NCBI GenBank assembly: GCA_030539475.1 | Contig: JAUNRY010000113.1 | Coordinates: 1 to 7,020, forward strand | Reading direction: 5' to 3' | DNA from: Bacteroidia bacterium | GTDB taxonomy: Bacteria; Bacteroidota; Bacteroidia; Bacteroidales; Dysgonomonadaceae | DNA length: 7,020 bases | In this document: positions 1 to 5,447 of the stretch, piece after piece | Layout of the letters: each line of letters begins with the position of its first letter | Position numbering within the stretch: the stretch's first letter is position 1 | The notes under the pieces: generated by a model | The model's database searches: none | The model's input: only the letters and a program-made list of their open reading frames with translations | What the model was told of the DNA's origin: nothing | Translations under genes and position numbers: made by a program

Positions 1-858
1 GGAAAAAAGCCTCCGTTGGGCAACAGCATTAAGTTCTTGTTTTATAAACTAACCATTTTCGCACTCATAAAACGCGCTGTAGGAATTGAGCGCGGCAACT
101 TTTTTCCCGTAGCCGGTGCGCCCTTGTCGGACAAAATCAATACATTTATGCAATCCATTGATGTACACCTTATTTACGGATACGGCCTCTCGGAAACAAC
201 CGCTACCGTTAGCTGTTTTCCGGAAAAAGGATTCACGATAGGAACCGTGGGGAAAATAATGCCGGACGTGGAGGTGAAAATAGGCGAAAACGATGAGATT
301 CTCGTAAAAGGCAAAACCGTGATGAAAGGTTACTACAATAAACCGGCGGAAACTGCCGCGGTATTTACCCAAGACGGTTATTTCAGAACAGGAGATGCCG
401 GAAAACTGACCGAGAAAAACGAAATAATCCTGACCGAAAGAATAAAAGACCTTTACAAAACCTCGAACGGAAAATACATTGCTCCGCAAATGATTGAAAC
501 CGTTATGACCGTCGATCGGTTTATCGACCAGATAGCGGTTATTGGCGATGAACGGAAATTTGTGAGCGCGCTGATTGTTCCTGATTTCGACGTACTGAAA
601 GAATATGCCCGTGAGCACAACATATCGTATGCGTCAACCGAAGAATTGGTGGCAAACAAAACCGTTCACGATTATGTTTTTGGCCGGATAGAACTTTTGC
701 AGGCTCAGTTTACTTCGTACGAAAAAATTAAGAAAATAACGCTCCTGCCGCATCCGTTTACCATGGAGTCGGGCGAACTTACCAACACCTTGAAGCTAAG
801 ACGAAAAATTGTGCTCCAACGATACGCCAACGCGATTGATAAAATGTATGTGGAGTAA
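1..858 (+). CDS. Long-chain acyl-CoA synthetase (AMP-forming), C-terminal part, 5' truncated by the window
   Basis: This is a fatty-acid:CoA ligase of the adenylate-forming (ANL) superfamily. Such enzymes activate a fatty acid with ATP to an acyl-AMP and transfer it to CoA, at the inner face of the membrane. The frame is open from base 1, so the true start lies upstream. The 285 visible residues are roughly the last half of a family that is usually near 600 residues. Motifs in order, numbered from the window edge: YGYGLSETT at about 59-67 (adenylate-binding loop), GYFRTGD at 126-132 (ribose-contacting Asp), ERIKDLYKTSNGKYI from 146 (hinge into the small C-terminal domain), and ELTNTLKLRRK near the end, where Lys265 sits at the usual catalytic lysine position. 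TSNGKYIAPQ and TLKLRRK favour the long-chain (FadD15-like) group over acetyl-CoA synthetases. Chain-length specificity cannot be read from this part. The stop is TAA at 856-858, and no hairpin terminator is visible after it. Confidence 0.93.
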   Translation, partial: GKKPPLGNSIKFLFYKLTIFALIKRAVGIERGNFFPVAGAPLSDKINTFMQSIDVHLIYGYGLSETTATVSCFPEKGFTIGTVGKIMPDVEVKIGENDEILVKGKTVMKGYYNKPAETAAVFTQDGYFRTGDAGKLTEKNEIILTERIKDLYKTSNGKYIAPQMIETVMTVDRFIDQIAVIGDERKFVSALIVPDFDVLKEYAREHNISYASTEELVANKTVHDYVFGRIELLQAQFTSYEKIKKITLLPHPFTMESGELTNTLKLRRKIVLQRYANAIDKMYVE

Positions 859-917
859 CCGCGGAACCGGAAACAAAACTCCGAACGTTAAACGCTGAAC
901 TTGAGAACTTTTTTTGC

Positions 918-925
918 TATCTTTG
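918..925 (+). promoter_or_regulatory. Probable Bacteroidetes-type -7 promoter element of leuS (TATCTTTG)
   Basis: TATCTTTG matches the TAnnTTTG -7 box recognised by the primary sigma factor of Bacteroidetes. It lies 23 bases before the leuS ATG, which predicts transcription starting near 930 and a leader of about 20 bases. The -33 element is not convincing: the TTG at 901-903 is closer than the usual spacing. The leader is AT-rich with no Shine-Dalgarno sequence, as is common in this phylum. The site supports the ATG at 949 over the in-frame TTG at 901, which would lie upstream of the predicted transcript. Confidence 0.72.
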
Positions 926-948
926 CACCGTTTTTTAAAACATTGAAA

Positions 949-3900
949 ATGGAATACAATTTCGGAGAAATAGAAAAACGGTGGCAACAATATTGGGTTG
1001 AACATCAGACCTATAAAGTAAAAGAAGATACATCTAAACCAAAAAACTACGTGCTCGACATGTTCCCCTATCCCTCGGGTGCGGGGCTGCATGTGGGGCA
1101 TCCGCTCGGATACATCGCTTCCGATATTTATTCGCGATACAAACGCCTGCAAGGGTTCAACGTGCTCCATCCCATGGGATACGATGCTTACGGGCTTCCC
1201 GCCGAGCAATACGCCATTCAAACCGGGCAGCATCCGGCAATTACCACCAAAAACAACATCGCCCGCTACCGCGAGCAACTGGATAAAATAGGCTTTTCCT
1301 TCGATTGGAGCCGCGAGGTGCAAACCTGCGATCCCCAATATTATAAATGGACGCAATGGGCATTCATCAAAATGTTTCATTCCTATTATTGCAACCAGGC
1401 GCAACAAGCCCGCCCAATCGATGAGCTCATCGAAGTTTTTTCCCAACAGGGTACTTCCGGATTGGATTTGGCCCAAACCGAACCCATGAGTTTTACCGCC
1501 GATGAATGGAACGCCAAAACCGAAAAAGAGCAACAGGAAACTCTGATGAATTACCGCATTGCCTATTTGGGCGACACCATGGTAAACTGGTGTCCTGCAC
1601 TGGGAACCGTTCTTGCCAACGATGAAGTGAGCGAAGGCCTCTCCCTCCGTGGCGGATATCCGGTGGAACAAAAAAAGATGCGTCAATGGTGCCTGCGCGT
1701 ATCGGCTTACGCACAACGATTACTGGACGGTCTCGACAAAGTGGATTGGACAGAATCTCTGAAAGAAACGCAACGGAACTGGATTGGGAGGAGTGAGGGA
1801 GCGGTGATAAACCTCCCCCTAACCCCCTCCAAAAGAGGAGGAACGGACTTCGATGATAAGAAGCCCGGATATTATACGGCAGATAAAGATAGTTGGCATA
1901 CACTGCAACAAAATGCAAAGATAAATCGAAAATCGCCTACGGTAGCGGAAAATAATCTTTGGAATCAACTTAAAGCGAAAAAATTAGGATATAGATTCAG
2001 AAGACAACATCCGGTTGAAACCTTCATACCCGATTTTGTTTGCCTTCAAAAAAGACTGATTGTTGAAGTGGATGGGGGTTATCATCTCTCAAAAGAACAG
2101 CGTGAGGCTGACGAATATCGCGACAGCATTCTCGAAAAAATAGGTTATACCATTCTTCGCATTAAAAATGAAGAGGTATTACAAGACATAGAAACAGTCT
2201 TGCATAAAATTTCAAAAAAACTCTCGGAACTCTCGGATAATAATCTTGATAAAGAAACATCCGGGGAGCTCTCCTCCTCCTTCGGAGGGGGTAGGGGGGA
2301 GGTTTCCGTCTTCACCACCCGCCCCGACACCATTTTCGGCGTAACCTTTATGGTTCTCGCCCCAGAAAGCGAACTGGCAGAGCAACTTACTACCGATGAA
2401 CAACGTGCCGAAGTGGAGGCTTACATTCAAAAAACAAAAAAACGCACCGAGCGCGAACGCATTGCCGATAAATCGGTTAGCGGCGTATTTTCGGGTTCTT
2501 ACGCGATGCATCCGTTTACGGGAGAACCGCTTCCGGTTTGGATTTCGGATTACGTGCTGGCAGGTTACGGAACCGGCGCTATAATGGCCGTTCCCGGCCA
2601 CGACAGCCGCGACTACGCTTTTGCCAAACATTTCAACTTGCCCATTATTCCGTTGATTGAAGGCTGCGATATATCGGAAGAAAGTTTCGACGCCAAGGAG
2701 GGCATTATGATAAACTCCGGTTTTCTGAATGGGTTGACGGTAAAAGAAGCTATCGCCACGGCTATCGATGAAATTGAAGACCGCGAACTGGGCGTGCGGA
2801 AAGTGAATTTCCGCCTGCGCGACGCCATTTTTTCGCGTCAGCGTTATTGGGGCGAACCGTTCCCGATTTATTACAAAGACGGAATGCCATACACAATTGA
2901 TGAAAAAGACCTGCCGCTCGAACTCCCCGAAGTGGATAAGTATTTGCCCACCGAGTCGGGCGAACCGCCGTTAGGCCGCGCCAAAAACTGGCAAACCAAA
3001 GATGGTTATCCTCTGGAGTTGAGCACAATGCCCGGTTTCGCCGGTTCATCGGCCTATTACTTGCGGTACATGGATCCGCGAAACGATGAAGCACTCGTAT
3101 CGGAAAAAGCCAACCAATACTGGCGAAACGTAGATTTGTACATCGGCGGAACGGAACACGCAACGGGGCACTTGATTTACAGCCGGTTTTGGAATAAATT
3201 CCTTTTCGATTTAGGCGTTTCGTGCGAAGAAGAGCCGTTTAAAAAACTGGTAAACCAGGGAATGATTCAGGGAAGGAGCAATTTCGTGTATCGCGTTAAA
3301 AACACCAACACGTTTGTGTCGCTCAACTTGAAAGATCAGTACGATGTAACGCCCATTCACGTGGATGTAAATATTGTGCACAACGATGTGCTGGATATTG
3401 AAGCGTTCCGAAACTGGAATCCCGAATACAAAACCGCGGATTTTATTCTCGAAGATGGAAAATATATTTGCGGATGGGCTGTGGAAAAAATGTCCAAATC
3501 GATGTACAACGTGGTAAATCCCGACGATATTGTGGAGAATTACGGCGCCGATACGTTGCGTTTGTACGAAATGTTCCTTGGCCCGCTGGAGCTGTCTAAA
3601 CCGTGGGACACCAACGGAATTGACGGTGTTTCGCGCTTTTTACGCAAACTCTGGAACTTGTTTCACGCCAACGGGCAATTCTCGGTTTCGGATGCGGAAC
3701 CATCGAAAGACGAGCTGAAATCGCTGCACAAACTCATAAAGAAAGTAGCGTTCGATATCGAAAATTTCTCGTTCAACACATCGGTATCGGCATTTATGAT
3801 TTGCGTGAACGAATTATCGCAGTTGAAATGTAACAAAAAAGCTATCCTGAGCGATTTGCTTGTTTGCTTGGCTCCCTTCGCGCCGCATATTGCCGAAGAA

Positions 3901-4167
3901 CTGTGGCATAAACTTGGCAACGAAAATACTGTTTGCGATGCCAGCTTTCCCCAATTCATCGAGGATTACCTGAAAGAAGATGCTTTCCCTTACTCCATCT
4001 CTTTTAATGGAAAATCGCGGTTTATAATTGAGTTTTCGGCGGACGCATCGAAAGAGGAAATTGAAAAAACAGCGTTGGAACATCCCAATTCGCAAAAATG
4101 GCTCGAAGGCAAAACTCCCAAAAAAGTAATTATCGTTCCCAAAAAAATTGTGAATATTGTAATCTGA
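949..4167 (+). CDS. leuS: Leucyl-tRNA synthetase with an in-frame DUF559 nuclease domain inserted in the editing domain
   Basis: LeuRS is the cytosolic enzyme that charges tRNA-Leu with leucine and hydrolyses mischarged tRNA in its CP1 editing domain. The start MEYNFGEIEKRWQQYW is typical of Bacteroidetes LeuRS and sits just after a -7 box. Visible signatures: HVGH (HIGH motif) at 48-51; WIGRSEGA at the entry to CP1; TTRPDT at 456-461 (threonine-rich editing motif); AVPGHDSRDY with Asp552 and Asp555 (matching the amino-group-anchoring region of the editing site); RYWGEPFP at about 632-639; KMSKS at 847-851; then the anticodon-binding helices and a C-terminal domain ending in IVPKKIVNIVI. The product is 1072 residues against roughly 920-945 in relatives (from memory). 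The excess is the insertion at about residues 287-453. No stop or frameshift breaks the gene, and every catalytic motif is present, so it is probably functional. The yitT start follows one base after the stop, suggesting a shared transcript. Confidence 0.97.
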   Translation: MEYNFGEIEKRWQQYWVEHQTYKVKEDTSKPKNYVLDMFPYPSGAGLHVGHPLGYIASDIYSRYKRLQGFNVLHPMGYDAYGLPAEQYAIQTGQHPAITTKNNIARYREQLDKIGFSFDWSREVQTCDPQYYKWTQWAFIKMFHSYYCNQAQQARPIDELIEVFSQQGTSGLDLAQTEPMSFTADEWNAKTEKEQQETLMNYRIAYLGDTMVNWCPALGTVLANDEVSEGLSLRGGYPVEQKKMRQWCLRVSAYAQRLLDGLDKVDWTESLKETQRNWIGRSEGAVINLPLTPSKRGGTDFDDKKPGYYTADKDSWHTLQQNAKINRKSPTVAENNLWNQLKAKKLGYRFRRQHPVETFIPDFVCLQKRLIVEVDGGYHLSKEQREADEYRDSILEKIGYTILRIKNEEVLQDIETVLHKISKKLSELSDNNLDKETSGELSSSFGGGRGEVSVFTTRPDTIFGVTFMVLAPESELAEQLTTDEQRAEVEAYIQKTKKRTERERIADKSVSGVFSGSYAMHPFTGEPLPVWISDYVLAGYGTGAIMAVPGHDSRDYAFAKHFNLPIIPLIEGCDISEESFDAKEGIMINSGFLNGLTVKEAIATAIDEIEDRELGVRKVNFRLRDAIFSRQRYWGEPFPIYYKDGMPYTIDEKDLPLELPEVDKYLPTESGEPPLGRAKNWQTKDGYPLELSTMPGFAGSSAYYLRYMDPRNDEALVSEKANQYWRNVDLYIGGTEHATGHLIYSRFWNKFLFDLGVSCEEEPFKKLVNQGMIQGRSNFVYRVKNTNTFVSLNLKDQYDVTPIHVDVNIVHNDVLDIEAFRNWNPEYKTADFILEDGKYICGWAVEKMSKSMYNVVNPDDIVENYGADTLRLYEMFLGPLELSKPWDTNGIDGVSRFLRKLWNLFHANGQFSVSDAEPSKDELKSLHKLIKKVAFDIENFSFNTSVSAFMICVNELSQLKCNKKAILSDLLVCLAPFAPHIAEELWHKLGNENTVCDASFPQFIEDYLKEDAFPYSISFNGKSRFIIEFSADASKEEIEKTALEHPNSQKWLEGKTPKKVIIVPKKIVNIVI
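1809..1841 (+). repeat. Left inverted repeat of the leuS insertion, with internal hairpin
   Basis: The arm reads AAACCTCCCCC, TAA, CCCCCTCC, then AAAAGAGGAGG. It matches the reverse complement of 2271-2305 with only a few substitutions and single-base length changes in the C runs. Within the arm, CCTCC (1826-1830) pairs with GGAGG (1837-1841) around a 6-base loop. It is translated in the LeuRS frame as roughly NLPLTPSKRGG. C-rich repeats of this look recur between genes in many Bacteroidetes genomes, as I recall, but copy number here cannot be judged from one window. Confidence 0.85.
1921..2208 (+). other. DUF559 (PF04480) endonuclease-like domain inside LeuRS
   Basis: This domain covers LeuRS residues about 325-420. 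It follows the DUF559 pattern in order: NRKSPTVAENNLWNQLKAKKLG (helical start), YRFRRQHPVETFIPDFVC, then LIVEVDGGYH, a helix with READEYRDSILEKIGY, and the terminal ILRIKNEEVLQDIETVLHKI. DUF559 belongs to the Vsr/PD-(D/E)xK-like restriction endonuclease fold. The candidate active-site residues are present: Asp362 (PDF), Glu373 and Asp375 (EVDGG), and His379. No methionine codon occurs in this frame anywhere in the insert, so an ATG-started separate product is not possible. The nuclease should be made only as part of LeuRS. A lysine- and serine-rich linker (about 421-445) leads back to the synthetase. Whether it cuts or nicks DNA is unknown, and it could persist merely as a tolerated insert. 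Confidence 0.85.
2271..2305 (-). repeat. Right inverted repeat of the leuS insertion, with internal hairpin
   Basis: Read on the minus strand, it gives AAACCTCCCCCC, TA, CCCCCTCC, then GAAGGAGGAGGAG, which nearly repeats the left arm. Within it CCTCC (2276-2280) pairs with GGAGG (2284-2288) around a TTC loop. In the leuS frame it is translated as SSSFGGGRGEV. In mRNA the two arms could pair over about 30 bases and loop out the nuclease segment. Confidence 0.85.
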
Positions 4168-4168
4168 T

Positions 4169-5044
4169 ATGACACCCAAACTTCCCAATTATCAATTAAA
4201 AAAGTTCTTTTGGAAAGACTATATCTTTATTCTTTTGGGAACTTTTATGTATGCCCTGGGTATCACGCAATTCATTATGCCTCACATGTTTGTAACGGGA
4301 GGATTGACCGGTATCGGCATTTTGCTGAATTACGCGTTTTCGTTTCCCGTGTCGTTAACGGTGTTGCTTATCAATATTGTGCTCATTATTATCGCGTGGC
4401 GTATTTTGGGTTCTCAGTTTCTCATCAAAACCATTGCGGGAGTGGCGTCGCTTTCCGCTTTTTTGGGAATGTTTGAAGCGCTGAATCTCGAAACCATTAT
4501 GCAAAGCGAGCCGCTCATTGCGGGAATGGTGGGCGCCATTTTGTGCGGCGTGGGTATCGGGTTGGTGTTTTCGGTAAACGGCAGCACGGGCGGCACGGAT
4601 GTGGTGATTATGATTGTTAATAAATACCGAAACGTTACGCCGGGCAGAACAATGCTTTTTCTGGATGTGCTTACGGTGAGCGCCTCGTATGCGATTTTCC
4701 AAAGCATGGAAACCATTGTTTTTGGGTTTATCATCATTGCTATTATGACCACATCGGTAGATTATGTGATAAACGGCGTGCGGCAGTCGGTGCAGTTTCT
4801 TATTTTCTCCAAAAAACACGAACAAATTGCTACCGAAATAAACTTGCAACTCAATCGGGGTTGTACCGTTCTCGACGCGATGGGCTGGTACTCCAAACAA
4901 CCGCAAAAAGTGCTTATTGTGATGGCAAAACGAACGGAATCGGTTTCCATTTTCCGAATTGTGAAAGGTGTTGACCCGGAGGCTTTTGTGAGTCAGGCGT
5001 CGGTTATTGGCGTGTATGGCGAAGGGTTTGATAAAATACGATAA
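4169..5044 (+). CDS. YitT family (DUF161/DUF2179) integral membrane protein
   Basis: This 291-residue inner-membrane protein belongs to the YitT family, whose transport substrate or biochemical role is not established. Hydrophobic segments lie at about 17-36, 46-58, 60-80, 84-104, 116-136, 162-178 and 182-200, giving five to seven membrane spans. VNGSTGGTDVV at 136-146 is the family's glycine-rich signature. The soluble C-terminal DUF2179 domain runs from about 207 to 287 and ends in the typical GVYGEGFDKI. The length is normal for the family. The ATG lies one base after the leuS stop and has no visible ribosome binding site, so translation is probably coupled to leuS. There is no functional link to leucine charging that I can name. 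The gene ends 13 bases before the convergent HIRAN gene. Confidence 0.92.
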   Translation: MTPKLPNYQLKKFFWKDYIFILLGTFMYALGITQFIMPHMFVTGGLTGIGILLNYAFSFPVSLTVLLINIVLIIIAWRILGSQFLIKTIAGVASLSAFLGMFEALNLETIMQSEPLIAGMVGAILCGVGIGLVFSVNGSTGGTDVVIMIVNKYRNVTPGRTMLFLDVLTVSASYAIFQSMETIVFGFIIIAIMTTSVDYVINGVRQSVQFLIFSKKHEQIATEINLQLNRGCTVLDAMGWYSKQPQKVLIVMAKRTESVSIFRIVKGVDPEAFVSQASVIGVYGEGFDKIR

Positions 5045-5057
5045 AAAAGAGAGATAC

Positions 5058-5447
5058 TTACTCCACCATGTAAATTTTCGCGTCAATTTTCAGCCATTTG
5101 TTTTTTCGTTTGGCAGATTCTACGCGGCAAAAGAAGGCTTTTCCGGCATCCATGAGGCGAGAAATAACTTCGTTTAAATCCTGCGGCACCCAGCCGATAC
5201 GTACGTTGTTGTGATAAATGCCGATGGCAAGTTCATCGTATTCGTTTTTGGGATGGCGAATCATTTTCAATTTGGTTTCGGGAAGCAGCTCCGGCTCCAG
5301 GGTGTCTATTTCCTTGCAGAAAGTTGTGCCGGCAACGGTAATATCGAGCAGAAAAATTTCGCGCGTGAAGGGTGCGAACGCTTTCACGCCGCCCGAACCG
5401 ATAAAGGCGAGCAGCTCCGGGGTGAGTTTGGCTATTCCGGTTTCCAT
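5058..5447 (-). CDS. Small HIRAN-domain protein
   Basis: The product has 129 residues. Residues about 31-126 form a HIRAN domain: FLLDITVAGTTF opens the fold, followed by LLPETKLKMIRHPKNEYDELAIGIY, the IGWVP element, and a helix NEVISRLMDAGKAF. HIRAN domains occur in the SNF2-family protein HLTF, where the domain binds 3' ends of single-stranded DNA, and as stand-alone bacterial proteins of unknown role. The first 30 residues are a short extension of no recognised family. The ATG overlaps the 3' end of the upstream gene by 16 bases in another frame, so it is probably translated by reinitiation from the same mRNA. I infer a shared process with the ADP-ribosylglycohydrolase/J-like protein, possibly DNA damage or stress. 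The sequence does not prove this. Confidence 0.88.
   Translation of the reverse strand: METGIAKLTPELLAFIGSGGVKAFAPFTREIFLLDITVAGTTFCKEIDTLEPELLPETKLKMIRHPKNEYDELAIGIYHNNVRIGWVPQDLNEVISRLMDAGKAFFCRVESAKRKNKWLKIDAKIYMVE

Larger units (their letters stand above)
1809..2305 (+). mobile_element. Inverted-repeat-bounded DUF559 element embedded in leuS
   Basis: About 497 bases interrupt the LeuRS CP1 domain between SEGAVI and VSVFTTRPDT. In E. coli LeuRS only about 17 residues lie between these landmarks, forming a beta-hairpin, whereas here there are about 165 more. The block is bounded by inverted repeats that differ at only a few positions. It holds a nuclease domain, is open in the leuS frame throughout, and replaces or displaces the hairpin turn. 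No transposase is encoded and no clear target-site duplication flanks the repeats. The exact ends are uncertain by a few bases because the repeat edges are themselves translated (NLPLTPSKRGG on the left, SSSFGGGRGE on the right). The insertion is seen directly in the sequence. That it is mobile, and that the nuclease drives its spread, is inferred. Confidence 0.75.

Noticed and set aside
859..917. Terminator for the acyl-CoA synthetase gene
   Set aside because: Only a CCGCGG palindrome and weak short complementarities are present, with no stem followed by a T run, so readthrough into leuS is possible.
901..948. In-frame TTG at 901 as a leuS start adding 16 residues (reading RTFFAIFAPFFKTLK)
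   Set aside because: The added residues do not resemble any LeuRS N-terminus, and the segment contains the -7 promoter box. MEYNFGEIEKRWQQYW from the ATG at 949 is the family-typical start.
796..1716. Long open frame on the minus strand opposite leuS (and a similar one at 4355-5086 opposite yitT)
   Set aside because: The translations are rich in His, Arg and Cys without recognisable domains and lie wholly opposite well-supported genes, so they are shadows of the coding strand.
1809..2305. Intein within LeuRS
   Set aside because: There is no Cys/Ser splicing start at the left junction, no His-Asn plus Cys/Ser/Thr end at the right, and no intein splicing blocks. The insert is also too short for a typical intein with an endonuclease.
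1809..2305. Group I or group II intron carrying a homing endonuclease
   Set aside because: The insert is only about 500 bases and almost entirely coding, in frame with both flanks, which leaves no room for a catalytic RNA core. The only notable RNA structure is the repeat arms.
1800..2312. Target-site duplication flanking the inverted repeats
   Set aside because: The bases outside the left arm (GGTGAT) and the right arm (CCGTCTT) do not repeat each other, so no duplication can be claimed without an empty-site allele.
949..4167. leuS as a pseudogene disrupted by the insertion
   Set aside because: The frame is open from start to stop and all catalytic and editing motifs on both sides of the insert are intact.
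5045..5057. Bidirectional terminator between the convergent YitT and HIRAN genes
   Set aside because: The 13-base gap is purine-rich with a short A run but has no inverted repeat, and I see no convincing stem-loop at the ends of the two genes.
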